Source of the DNA: Thiomargarita sp.
GTDB lineage: Bacteria > Pseudomonadota > Gammaproteobacteria > Beggiatoales > Beggiatoaceae
Assembly: GCA_030635005.1 (NCBI GenBank)
Contig: DAOVZS010000075.1
Coordinates: forward strand, 1-9,320
Direction of reading: 5' to 3'
Length of the DNA: 9,320 nt
The translations under genes were made by a program, and so were the position numbers. The notes below the pieces were generated by a model. The model saw nothing but the letters and a program-made list of their open reading frames with translations, did no database searches and had not been told where the DNA came from. This document shows, in pieces, positions 1 through 7,128 of the stretch (within the stretch, counting starts at the first letter, position 1; each line of letters opens with the position of its first letter).

Positions 1-69
1 CGGTTATTGTATGAAGGACGCAGAGCGTCTAGGCATGCATTCCCAACCAGAGGTTGGGAACGAGAAGAA
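1..69 (-). repeat. Palindromic intergenic repeat, left copy (two hairpins)
   Basis: Read on the minus strand, the element starts TTCTTCTCGTTCCC and contains two inverted repeats. The first, at 40-60, has 9-bp perfect arms (TTCCCAACC/GGTTGGGAA) around a TCT loop. The second, at 17-29, has 5-bp arms (GACGC/GCGTC), also around TCT. The outer 25 bases (45-69) match 9131-9155 exactly in the opposite orientation, and the whole plan recurs at 9202-9271. The copy lies about 60 bp beyond the stop codon of rnfG and may continue past base 1. It looks like a REP- or MITE-like dispersed element; no mobility gene is visible. Confidence 0.8.
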
Positions 70-114
70 TACCTCTAATATGTCCAATATTATCTTTGAT
101 AGTTACTCAATCGG

Positions 115-133
115 GTAGTGCTATAATCACTAC
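115..133 (-). other. Hairpin overlapping the rnfG stop codon
   Basis: A perfect 6-bp inverted repeat (GTAGTG/CACTAC) with a 7-base AT-rich loop covers the TAG stop of rnfG at 130-132. On the minus strand no T-run follows, so it is not a classical rho-independent terminator. It could protect the 3' end or help termination by another route; this is inference. Confidence 0.4.
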
Positions 134-759
134 TCTGACAAACGATGTAACCATTTTTTATGAGATTTATTCAATATCCGCACCACTGCTTTAGCAGAAA
201 TGGTGGCACCGCTAATTGAATCTACCTCATGCGGAGACGTTTTGCTGCCTTTTTTGACGAGGACAATGTTTGGATTAGGGGTTAAAGCTTTAAAATTTTC
301 TTGAAAATCGGCATCTTTAAAAATTTTGTCGCCAAGCCCAGGCGTTTCTCGACTTTCTAATACTTCCATACCGACAATCATTTGAAGGGCAGGTTTATAT
401 CCATACAATATTCCGATCGTATCTTGAAAACCAGGTCCTGCCCCCGGAATGGCATAACCGATTAACGTATCATTGTGATCATACCCTGCATATAAGGTAT
501 CACTGTTATTTTCCTCAGACGCATTTTTTTGCAATGCACCGTCGGCATAACGCATTTTTTGTATTCGTGTCACACCGGGTAAGACTTTAAAGACTGCTTC
601 ACGCAACACTTTTGCCTTATATGCTGTGATAGTGGGTAATGTCAGTTCATAAATACTGATAATGGCAATGCCAGAGATTAATCCTGCAATACCCAAGGTT
701 AAAATCAATTTTAAAGAACTGGGTTCTTTAACTTCTTTTGTCACACTGTCATTATTCAT
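130..759 (-). CDS. rnfG: Rnf electron transport complex subunit G (FMN-binding)
   Basis: RnfG (RsxG) is a membrane-anchored flavoprotein of the Rnf complex, which couples electron transfer between ferredoxin and NAD to ion movement, or in Rsx-type systems reduces SoxR. The 209 residues fit the family (E. coli RsxG is about 206). An N-terminal membrane helix covers about residues 16-39. The periplasmic FMN-binding domain follows, with the conserved ETPGLGDKI block at 138-146 and the flavin attachment motif SGATIS, in which T186 is the expected covalent FMN threonine. The start is supported by a strong Shine-Dalgarno (AAAGGGG on the minus strand, 767-773) seven bases before the ATG. The ATG overlaps the rnfD stop (ATGA, 756-759), so the two are probably translationally coupled. 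rnfE, often the next gene, does not follow within the window. NqrC is the main alternative but is usually about 50 residues longer. Confidence 0.93.
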   Translation of the reverse strand: MNNDSVTKEVKEPSSLKLILTLGIAGLISGIAIISIYELTLPTITAYKAKVLREAVFKVLPGVTRIQKMRYADGALQKNASEENNSDTLYAGYDHNDTLIGYAIPGAGPGFQDTIGILYGYKPALQMIVGMEVLESRETPGLGDKIFKDADFQENFKALTPNPNIVLVKKGSKTSPHEVDSISGATISAKAVVRILNKSHKKWLHRLSE

Positions 760-1763
760 GTTGATGCCCCTTTATGTCCAAACGCCCGTGGTTGCGTATA
801 ACGTTCAATCAAAGGAACAGTCGCATTCATCAATAAAATGGCATACATCATGCCTTCTGGAAATCCTCCAAAAACACGTATTAAGACTACCAATAATCCA
901 ATACCAATGCCAAAAATCCAAGCACCTTTAGGCGTCAACGGAGATGTGACGGGATCAGTCGCCATAAAAAATGTGCCAAATAACAATCCACCCGAAAACA
1001 GCGTAAATAAAGGACTGGGATAATGTACTGAATCCACTAAATATAGGATCGTTGAGAAAATGAACACGGTACTTAAAATCGCAGCAGGAATACGCCAATC
1101 AATACTACGTCGCAACATGAGATAAATACCGCCCAAAATAATCAATACACCGCAGGTTTCTCCAAAAGAACCTGTTGTTAATCCAAACATCAGATCCATT
1201 AAAGGACTGTCTTGGTATTGAAATTTCATCAAACCTAAAGGCGTAGCAGACGTCACCGCATCCACACTCGATTGCATAAAGGGCATTGCTAAAGTACTGG
1301 GATAAATATTAAATAATCCTGTCGAATGGACAGCCCACGTAGTCATCGCAATGGGAAAATTAGCCAACAAGAATGCTCTACCGAGTAAGGCAGGATTAAA
1401 AAGATTATTGCCTAATCCTCCCCACATCATTTTGCCTAAACCCATCCCTACGACGCTACCTACAAACGCCATCCACAGCGGTAAACTGGGGGGTAACGTG
1501 AGCCCAATCAATAATCCTGTGAGGATAGCACTGCCATCTCCAAGAGATTTTTGGGAACGGGGAGAAAATATCCATTCTGTCAGCATTGCACCTGCAATAC
1601 ATGACAGTAAAATAAACAGGACACTGATACCAAAAAACCATATTGAAACCAGACAAATCGGTATCAGTACATAAATGACATCCAACATGGCTTGGGGTGT
1701 TGTCAAGCCCTGCACCAAAAACGGTGCTGTTTGGACAACCAATTTTGGATCTTTTAACTTCAT
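756..1763 (-). CDS. rnfD: Rnf electron transport complex subunit D
   Basis: RnfD (RsxD) is the large integral membrane subunit of the Rnf complex and carries covalent FMN. At 335 residues it is close to E. coli RsxD (about 352) and well short of NqrB (over 400), which favours Rnf over Nqr. About nine to ten hydrophobic segments span the protein. Family marks are GDGSAILTGLL near 75-85, the GGLGNNLFNPALLGRAF stretch at 115-131, DAVTSATPLG at 168-177 with T174 as the likely flavinylated residue, and MATDPVTSPLTPKG at 267-280. The ATG has no clear Shine-Dalgarno, in contrast to rnfG. The gene begins 53 bp after psd on the same strand and overlaps rnfG by 4 bp. rnfC, the usual upstream neighbour, is replaced here by psd. 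Confidence 0.93.
   Translation of the reverse strand: MKLKDPKLVVQTAPFLVQGLTTPQAMLDVIYVLIPICLVSIWFFGISVLFILLSCIAGAMLTEWIFSPRSQKSLGDGSAILTGLLIGLTLPPSLPLWMAFVGSVVGMGLGKMMWGGLGNNLFNPALLGRAFLLANFPIAMTTWAVHSTGLFNIYPSTLAMPFMQSSVDAVTSATPLGLMKFQYQDSPLMDLMFGLTTGSFGETCGVLIILGGIYLMLRRSIDWRIPAAILSTVFIFSTILYLVDSVHYPSPLFTLFSGGLLFGTFFMATDPVTSPLTPKGAWIFGIGIGLLVVLIRVFGGFPEGMMYAILLMNATVPLIERYTQPRAFGHKGAST
767..773 (-). promoter_or_regulatory. Shine-Dalgarno of rnfG, inside rnfD
   Basis: AAAGGGG on the minus strand lies seven bases before the rnfG ATG, within the last codons of rnfD. It fixes the rnfG start and allows both coupled and independent initiation. Confidence 0.7.
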
Positions 1764-1796
1764 TATTTGTATGAATTAGACTGATAAAAAAAAATT

Positions 1797-1802
1797 ATTG
1801 TA
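1797..1802 (-). promoter_or_regulatory. Possible extended -10 box for rnfDG
   Basis: The minus strand reads TGTTACAAT (TG-N-TACAAT), an extended -10 match 33 bp before the rnfD start, followed by a run of nine T. A second TATAAT lies at 1816-1821, across the psd stop codon. Neither has a convincing -35. rnfDG may have its own weak promoter or depend on read-through from psd. Confidence 0.3.
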
Positions 1803-1816
1803 ACATAAGATAAGTA

Positions 1817-2674
1817 TTATAAAGCTTGTGCCAATCCTTGCCCCATTAAAACCTTCTTTTCTGTGGGCAACCATGCAAGACGTTTCGCATCTAATAACAT
1901 AATCACCGTTGAACCCATATTAAAACGTCCCATTTCAGCAGCACGTGCTAATACAGGTGCCGTCTCATCAGAATATTGCCATTGTTCAATTTGAGAGGCG
2001 TGATTAGGCGGGAAAAAACGTGTGGGCGTGATCACCCCTTCCCACACAGTTTCTATACTGCCTACAAAAATAGCCCCAACTAAAATTAACGCCATTGCAC
2101 CGAATTCAGTTTCAAAGACACAAATAACCCGTTCATTACGTGCAAATAAATTGGGCACCACTTCGCTAGTGCGTTGATTGACACTGAATAATTCTCCCGG
2201 CACATAAATCATATCCGTTAATTGCCCCGTTGTGGGGATATGGATGCGGTGATAATCTTTGGGAGACAGATATAAGGTACAAAATAAGCCGTTTTGAAAC
2301 TTATTAATGATAGTCGTTTGTTCTGCCAATAAGTCAGACAGTTGAAAAGAACGTCCTTTGGCTTGGAGTAAGCTGCCGTCATTAATATGACCCATTTGAC
2401 TGATTTCAGCATCGACGGGGCTCAGTATGTCGGCATCCCCCAAGGGACGGGCTTCAGGTTTTAACGCACGTGTGAAAAATTGGTTAAAACTGGGATAGCT
2501 ACGAATATCAGGAGATTGCGCAATACTCATGTCTATCTGATAGTGTTGAATAAAACGTCTAATCATCCAATGGGTGAAAAATCCCATTTTTAAGCGGGTG
2601 AGTTTTAAGACGATTCGGGATAAAAAGTGTTGGGGAATCAGATATTGGGGTAAGGTTAAGAGTTTGTTTTTCAT
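1817..2674 (-). CDS. psd: Phosphatidylserine decarboxylase proenzyme
   Basis: Psd converts phosphatidylserine to phosphatidylethanolamine at the inner membrane, the last step of the main bacterial route to this lipid. The proenzyme cuts itself to create a pyruvoyl prosthetic group. The 285-residue protein matches E. coli Psd along its length but lacks that enzyme's long acidic C-terminal tail (322 residues). Visible blocks are FNQFFTR near 63-69, SPVDAEIS with D88 (equivalent to E. coli D90), YLSPKDYHRIHIP with H142 and H145 (E. coli H144 and H147), VPNLFARNERVICVF at 173-187, GSIETVWEGVITP at 205-217, and the cleavage site FNMGST, where S255 becomes the pyruvoyl. The usual LGST is MGST here. 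The gene follows acnB by 46 bp with a strong hairpin between. No clear Shine-Dalgarno precedes the ATG, but the start agrees with the E. coli N-terminus. Confidence 0.95.
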   Translation of the reverse strand: MKNKLLTLPQYLIPQHFLSRIVLKLTRLKMGFFTHWMIRRFIQHYQIDMSIAQSPDIRSYPSFNQFFTRALKPEARPLGDADILSPVDAEISQMGHINDGSLLQAKGRSFQLSDLLAEQTTIINKFQNGLFCTLYLSPKDYHRIHIPTTGQLTDMIYVPGELFSVNQRTSEVVPNLFARNERVICVFETEFGAMALILVGAIFVGSIETVWEGVITPTRFFPPNHASQIEQWQYSDETAPVLARAAEMGRFNMGSTVIMLLDAKRLAWLPTEKKVLMGQGLAQAL

Positions 2675-2687
2675 AGTTATTTCTAAT

Positions 2688-2708
2688 ATCAGGGGCTAAG
2701 CCCCTGAT
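2688..2708 (-). terminator. GC-rich hairpin between acnB and psd
   Basis: A perfect 9-bp inverted repeat (ATCAGGGGC/GCCCCTGAT) with a 3-base loop starts 13 bases after the acnB stop and ends 13 bases before the psd ATG. No T-run follows on the minus strand (ATTAGAAATAAC), so it fits poorly as a standard intrinsic terminator. It could be a partial terminator, a 3' stabiliser of acnB mRNA, or a structure limiting psd translation. Confidence 0.5.
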
Positions 2709-2720
2709 GTGTCATAGACC

Positions 2721-5243
2721 TTATTTCGTTTGATAGGCTTCTAATTCATGGAAATTAAGGCTTTGATAAATCTCTTTTGCAGCGGGTGCAATCACTTCAA
2801 TATGTTTCATATATTCTGCAACTGTAGGGATTTTGCCCAGTTTCGCGGTGACAGCGGCGAGTTCTGCAGATGACAGGTAAACATTGGCATCTTTTCCTAA
2901 GCGATTAGGGAAGTTTCGTGTTGAAGTGGAAACCACAGTTGCCCCATCTTTAACACGTGCTTGGTTACCCATGCATAAGGAACAGCCTGATGTTTCGGTA
3001 CGTGCCCCTGCTTTTCCAAATATAGAATAAACGCCTTCTGCGATTAATTCTTGTTCATCCATACGGGTTGGCGGAGCTACCCAAAGACGTGTGGGGACAT
3101 TATTGCTATTTTCTAATACTTTGGCAGCAGCACGATGATGGGTAATATTGGTCATACAAGATCCAATAAAGACTTCATCAATAGGCGTACCTGCAACGTC
3201 TGAAAGCAATTTCACATCATCAGGATCATTAGGGCAAGCCAGTATGGGTTCTTTGATCTCATTTAAATCGATTTCAAGCACAGCAGCATATTCAGCATCA
3301 GCATCAGCTTCTAATAAAACAGGTGCTTTTAACCAATTTTCCATTGATTCAACTCTGCGCTCTAAGGTGCGTTTATCCCCATAACCATTCGCAATCAGCC
3401 ATTTGAGTAGGGTAGCATTAGATTTAAGATATTCAATAATAGGGGCTTTTTCTAAACGGATGGTACTGCTATTTGCGGAACGTTCTGCTGAAGCATCTGC
3501 AAATTCAAAGGCTTGATCTACTGTTAAATTGGCTAATCCTTCAATTTCTAGCAATTTTCCAGAAAAGATATTTTTCTTACCTTGTTTTTCTACAGTGAGT
3601 AAGCCTTTTTGAATCGCCACATAAGGAATCGCATTCACAAGATCGCGTGCCGTAATGCCGGGTTGCATTTCTCCTTTAAAACGGACTAATACCGATTCTG
3701 GCATGTCTAAAGGCATAACACCGAGGGCAGCTGCAAAAGCGACTAAACCAGAACCTGCTGGAAAACTAATCCCAATAGGAAAACGGGTATGTGAATCTGC
3801 GCCCGTACCTACGGTATCGGGTAATACCATGTGATTTAACCAAGAATGAATAATGCCATCACCGGGACGTAATGAGACACCGCCTCGATTTTGGATAAAT
3901 TGAGATAAATCGCGATGTAATTTAACATCAACAGGTTTGGGATAAGCAGCTGTATGACAAAAGCTTTGCATAACTAAATCGGCTGAAAAGCCTAAACAGG
4001 CTAATTCTTTTAATTCATCACGTGTCATCGCACCTGTAGTATCTTGTGATCCCACGGTAGTCATTTTGGGTTCGCAATAAGTACCCGGACGTACACCTTT
4101 AAGACCACACGCTTTACCCACCATTTTTTGGGCTAAGGTAAATCCTTTGCCGGTATCTTCAGGGACAGTCGGTTGGATAAATAGGGTAGACGGTGCTAAC
4201 TTTAAGGCTTCACGTGCTTTATCTGTCAGGCTTCTGCCCAAAATCAGGGGAATACGTCCGCCTGCTTGTATTTCATCAGACATCGTGCTGGGACGTAAGT
4301 TAAATTGAGTCAGCTCTTTTCCTTGTTCATTAACAATCCGCCCTTCTGTAGGGTAGATCGTAATCACATCACCTGTATTTAATGCGGTGACATCACATTC
4401 TATGGGTAACGCACCTGAATCTTCTGCAGTATTAAAGAAAATGGGGGCAATTTTTCCCCCTAAAATAACACCGCCTTGGCGTTTATTAGGGACATAAGGA
4501 ATATCATTACCGATATACCATAAAACAGAATTGATGGCAGATTTACGTGAAGAGCCTGTGCCAACCACGTCACCTACATAGGCGATAGGGTGTCCTTTTT
4601 CTTTTAATGTCTCTATCGTATCCAATGCACTCGCATCTTTATTGATAAGCAGGGCTTTGGCATGTAAAGGAATATCGGGACGACTCCAGGCTTCTGAGGC
4701 AGGGGATAAATCATCGGTATTGGTTTCACCCGGGACTTTAAACACAGTAACTGTCATGGTTTTAGGTAAAGCAGGTTTACTGGTAAACCAGTCTGCTTCA
4801 GCCCAAGCAGTCATTATTTTTTGAGCCCAAGCGTTGTTTTTTGCTTTTTCTACGATATCATAATACGCATCAAACATTAATAGGGTATGTGATAACCCTT
4901 TTGTGGCTATTGGGGCAAGTTTCTCATTATCCAGTAATTCCATAAGGGGTTTTATGTTATATCCCCCTAACATCGTTCCCAGCAAAGTGGTGGCTTGGCT
5001 TGGGTTTATTTTTGGAGACCTGCTATTACCTTTGGCGACTTCTGCTAAAAAATTAGCTTTCACATAAGCGGCTTCATCCACACCGGGTGGCACGCAGTGT
5101 GTCAAAAGATTGACTAATTCATCTCCATCAGATGGTTTTTTCAATAAATCCACTAATGCGGTGACTTGTTCAGCATTTAAAGCTAAAGGAGGTAATCCTT
5201 GCTTAGCCCGTTCTTCGGTATGTTGTTTATAAGCTTCTAGCAT
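2721..5243 (-). CDS. acnB: Aconitate hydratase B (bifunctional 2-methylisocitrate dehydratase)
   Basis: AcnB isomerises citrate to isocitrate via cis-aconitate in the TCA cycle and, in the family, can hydrate 2-methyl-cis-aconitate. The 840-residue protein follows E. coli AcnB (865) from MLEAYKQH onward. The HEAT-like N-terminal domain (VPPGVDEAAYVKA near 51-63) comes first, as is diagnostic of the B type. The swivel domain follows (GETNTDDLSPA 172-182, GDVVGTGSSRKSA 224-236, GGKIAPIFFNT 262-272), then the catalytic domains (GSQDTTGAMTRDELK 398-412, GADSHTRFPIGISFPAGSGL 481-500). The 4Fe-4S ligands are C696 (GSCMTN), C754 and C757 (GCSLCMGNQAR), with nearly E. coli spacing. The shortfall is about 10 residues in the swivel domain near 200-215 and 11 at the C-terminus; nothing catalytic is lost. 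AGGA lies eight bases before the ATG. The gene has its own promoter and may lead an acnB-psd-rnfDG unit. Confidence 0.98.
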   Translation of the reverse strand: MLEAYKQHTEERAKQGLPPLALNAEQVTALVDLLKKPSDGDELVNLLTHCVPPGVDEAAYVKANFLAEVAKGNSRSPKINPSQATTLLGTMLGGYNIKPLMELLDNEKLAPIATKGLSHTLLMFDAYYDIVEKAKNNAWAQKIMTAWAEADWFTSKPALPKTMTVTVFKVPGETNTDDLSPASEAWSRPDIPLHAKALLINKDASALDTIETLKEKGHPIAYVGDVVGTGSSRKSAINSVLWYIGNDIPYVPNKRQGGVILGGKIAPIFFNTAEDSGALPIECDVTALNTGDVITIYPTEGRIVNEQGKELTQFNLRPSTMSDEIQAGGRIPLILGRSLTDKAREALKLAPSTLFIQPTVPEDTGKGFTLAQKMVGKACGLKGVRPGTYCEPKMTTVGSQDTTGAMTRDELKELACLGFSADLVMQSFCHTAAYPKPVDVKLHRDLSQFIQNRGGVSLRPGDGIIHSWLNHMVLPDTVGTGADSHTRFPIGISFPAGSGLVAFAAALGVMPLDMPESVLVRFKGEMQPGITARDLVNAIPYVAIQKGLLTVEKQGKKNIFSGKLLEIEGLANLTVDQAFEFADASAERSANSSTIRLEKAPIIEYLKSNATLLKWLIANGYGDKRTLERRVESMENWLKAPVLLEADADAEYAAVLEIDLNEIKEPILACPNDPDDVKLLSDVAGTPIDEVFIGSCMTNITHHRAAAKVLENSNNVPTRLWVAPPTRMDEQELIAEGVYSIFGKAGARTETSGCSLCMGNQARVKDGATVVSTSTRNFPNRLGKDANVYLSSAELAAVTAKLGKIPTVAEYMKHIEVIAPAAKEIYQSLNFHELEAYQTK

Positions 5244-5291
5244 ATTATCTGTCCTAATATCTTAATTTAGGTTGATGAGTATGAGTATTTT

Positions 5292-5304
5292 AGCATTAAA
5301 TGCT
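5292..5304. promoter_or_regulatory. Short palindrome near the predicted acnB start of transcription
   Basis: AGCATT-A-AATGCT is a perfect 6-bp inverted repeat just downstream of the predicted acnB -10 box, over the expected +1. Its sequence is unrelated to the palindrome at 5319-5335. It might be an operator or chance in AT-rich DNA. Confidence 0.35.
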
Positions 5305-5306
5305 TA

Positions 5307-5335
5307 ATTGTATGTACTTTGTCTGATTCAGACAA
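5307..5335 (-). promoter_or_regulatory. Predicted sigma70 promoter of acnB
   Basis: On the minus strand TTGTCT (5330-5335, 4 of 6 to TTGACA) and TACAAT (5307-5312, 5 of 6 to TATAAT) are separated by exactly 17 bases. Transcription would start near 5300, giving a leader of about 55 bases. AGGA at 5252-5255 is the ribosome binding site. Confidence 0.6.
5319..5335. promoter_or_regulatory. Operator-like 17-bp palindrome over the acnB -35 box
   Basis: TTGTCTGA-T-TCAGACAA is a perfect inverted repeat with 8-bp arms. Its upstream arm contains the predicted -35 hexamer of acnB. The length, perfect symmetry and position suit a dimeric repressor. I cannot name the regulator. Confidence 0.5.
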
Positions 5336-5340
5336 GCGTA

Positions 5341-5363
5341 TCCAAGGGTAATCCCCCCCTGGA
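5341..5363 (-). terminator. Possible transcription end hairpin after hsp70
   Basis: Eight bases after the hsp70 stop, the minus-strand RNA can pair UCCAGGGG with CCCUUGGA (one G-U pair) around a 7-base loop. No U-run follows, so it is a weak or factor-dependent terminator at best. It separates hsp70 from the acnB promoter. Confidence 0.35.
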
Positions 5364-5370
5364 TTTTGTA

Positions 5371-7026
5371 TTAACTGACGGAAATCTTTTGAGCACGTGT
5401 TTTTGCTTCTTCTAATTCGTCGCCTTGCATCACAGCAGTCGTTTCAATAGTCACCGTCACTTCCCTAGATTTCGTGGTTTCAATCGCTGTAATATTTAAT
5501 CGCCCTTCTTCATTCAAGCGAAAAATAATCTCAATAGGTGAATTGGCAGGTAAATTATCAGGCATCTTAAGAATGGCGGTGCCAATTTCTACAGCGTCTT
5601 CAGCGTTTATCTTACTCTCAAGCACTTCATCTTCCATCACCCGAATTTTAGCCGTTTTTTGATTATTTAAATGGGTTCCAAATTTTTGTCTGACTTCTAT
5701 AGGGACTCGGGTATTTTTTAAAACAAGATTCACCACTTCGTCCTGATTATTTTCATTTCTGGCAACCACACCAAAACTTTTACTGGCTACATTTTTAATC
5801 GCAATATTAGAATGCTTAATCGCTTCCACTGTAAACCCTGTTTCATTCGCAACCGATTGAACAATCTCGTCTGGAATGTTTTGGTTTTCTATGTCTTTTT
5901 CAGTATATCCCGTACACGCTTTGACACGTTCAATGAGTACATCATTAAGGGAAAGTTTCCACGCATACATGGCTGCGCCCTTTGTAATTGCCTCATCAGG
6001 TGCAAATTGCTTAGGTCTGATTGTTGGAAATTCTTTACGGAGACGATCACTGATTTGGGGCATACGTGCTGATCCCCCCACTAAAATAAATTTATCAAAG
6101 GTGTTATAACCTTTTTGCTGCGCTTCTTCCAACATATTATGCGTCAAACTAATCGTTCTTTCCAATAAATCTTCTGTGATTTCAGCAAATTTTTCACGTG
6201 TCAGTTCGATTTTGACACGTTCACCCGCTGATGTCACCATAATAGGTGTTTTTTGGCGCTGAGAAAGGGTTTTTTTGGCTTTTTCTGCTGCTAATTGCAT
6301 ATTTTGCCAAGTATCAACATCGGCTAAAATATCTTCGGTTGATCCTGTTTTTTCTTCAAACTGTTCAACCATGTATCGAATAATTCTGTCATCCCAATCT
6401 TTTCCCCCGAGCTCTTTATCGCCCCCTGTGCAAATTACTTCAATAATATCGGGTTTTGCATGAAACATGGTAATATCAAACGTGCCGCCCCCTAAATCAT
6501 ATACTAAGATAACGTTTTCATCGTTATTTTCCAGCATCCCATAAGCAATGGCAGCAGCAGTCGGCTCATTAAGCACTTGACGCACGTTTAATCCTGCGAT
6601 TTCACCTGCTAAACGTGTTGATTCACGTTCATTATTCCCAAAATATGCAGGACACGTAATCACAACATCAGTGATATCCTCTTTTAAGCCTAAATTAATG
6701 CGTGCATCATTCACCAATTTTCGTAAAATATAACTAGAAATTTCTTCTGGACGATAATTTTTACCTTGATATTCAAATAAAAAGTAGGGATCACCCATAG
6801 AACGCTTGATCAGCGTTACAATTTCATTTGGATAAATTTTAGCATTTTCTTTCGCGATTTCACCCACCGTAATATTATCACCATCAAAAAAGACGACAGA
6901 GGGGGTGATACGCTGATTTTCTGCATTAAGCACAACAGCAGTCTTACCATATTCATTCACGTAAGCAATCGCTGAATATGTTGTACCTAGATCAATACCA
7001 AATATTTTTTTGAATTGATTATTCAT
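5371..7026 (-). CDS. Hsp70-family chaperone with altered linker and no lid
   Basis: An Hsp70-type ATPase of 551 residues, shorter than DnaK (about 638). The nucleotide-binding domain (about 1-357) is complete: phosphate-1 loop GIDLGTTYSAI at 10-20, NEPTAAAIAYG at 153-163, phosphate-2 loop VYDLGGGTFDI at 175-185 and adenosine motif ILVGGSARMPQI at 314-325. The hydrophobic DVLLLDV linker of DnaK is absent. Instead, a charged, probably helical stretch of roughly 45-50 residues (about 358-407) leads to a recognisable beta substrate-binding domain (about 408-527). The C-terminal helical lid is missing; only about 24 residues follow. It is therefore not the housekeeping DnaK, and no dnaJ or grpE is near. 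Its clients are unknown. GGAA eight bases before the ATG supports the start. The gene is divergent from the ATPase subunit I gene. No sigma32-type promoter is visible. Confidence 0.85.
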   Translation of the reverse strand: MNNQFKKIFGIDLGTTYSAIAYVNEYGKTAVVLNAENQRITPSVVFFDGDNITVGEIAKENAKIYPNEIVTLIKRSMGDPYFLFEYQGKNYRPEEISSYILRKLVNDARINLGLKEDITDVVITCPAYFGNNERESTRLAGEIAGLNVRQVLNEPTAAAIAYGMLENNDENVILVYDLGGGTFDITMFHAKPDIIEVICTGGDKELGGKDWDDRIIRYMVEQFEEKTGSTEDILADVDTWQNMQLAAEKAKKTLSQRQKTPIMVTSAGERVKIELTREKFAEITEDLLERTISLTHNMLEEAQQKGYNTFDKFILVGGSARMPQISDRLRKEFPTIRPKQFAPDEAITKGAAMYAWKLSLNDVLIERVKACTGYTEKDIENQNIPDEIVQSVANETGFTVEAIKHSNIAIKNVASKSFGVVARNENNQDEVVNLVLKNTRVPIEVRQKFGTHLNNQKTAKIRVMEDEVLESKINAEDAVEIGTAILKMPDNLPANSPIEIIFRLNEEGRLNITAIETTKSREVTVTIETTAVMQGDELEEAKTRAQKISVS

Positions 7027-7083
7027 TTTTTTTGTTCCATATACTCATTCTTGACTATTTTAATCAGAAATTTTAAAAAATAT

Positions 7084-7112
7084 ATTATAATCTTATGAGA
7101 AACATTACACAA
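7084..7112 (-). promoter_or_regulatory. Predicted sigma70 promoter of the hsp70-like gene
   Basis: On the minus strand TTGTGT (7107-7112) and a perfect TATAAT (7084-7089) are 17 bases apart. The leader would be about 50 bases, with GGAA (7035-7038) as ribosome binding site. The -35 is weak, but spacing and -10 are ideal. Confidence 0.5.
7086..7091 (+). promoter_or_regulatory. Predicted -10 box of the ATPase subunit I gene
   Basis: TATAAT on the plus strand lies 37 bp before the ATG at 7129 and overlaps the -10 of the divergent promoter, because ATTATAAT (7084-7091) is self-complementary. No good -35 stands 16-18 bases upstream. TTGACT at 7051-7056 is 29 bases away, which is too far. No clear Shine-Dalgarno precedes the start. 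Confidence 0.4.
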
Positions 7113-7128
7113 ATTACAAGATATCATC

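Noticed and set aside
1351..1674. Plus-strand open frame of 107 codons inside rnfD
   Set aside because: It is antisense to conserved membrane helices of RnfD and has no ribosome binding site or known domain.
130..1763. Nqr (NqrB-NqrC) instead of Rnf
   Set aside because: Both proteins are clearly shorter than NqrB and NqrC and match RsxD and RsxG in length and in N-terminal layout.
3148..3384. Plus-strand open frame inside acnB
   Set aside because: It is antisense to conserved aconitase sequence, with a low-complexity Ser-rich product. It is a shadow of the real gene.
5812..6109. Two overlapping plus-strand open frames inside hsp70
   Set aside because: They are antisense to conserved ATPase and insert sequence, overlap each other in different frames, and resemble no protein family.
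5371..7026. Housekeeping dnaK
   Set aside because: The linker motif and the helical lid are missing, the length is only 551 residues, and dnaJ and grpE are absent nearby.
7051..7056. TTGACT as -35 of the ATPase subunit promoter
   Set aside because: It is 29 bases from the TATAAT at 7086-7091, too far for a sigma70 promoter, and no alternative -10 stands at the right distance.
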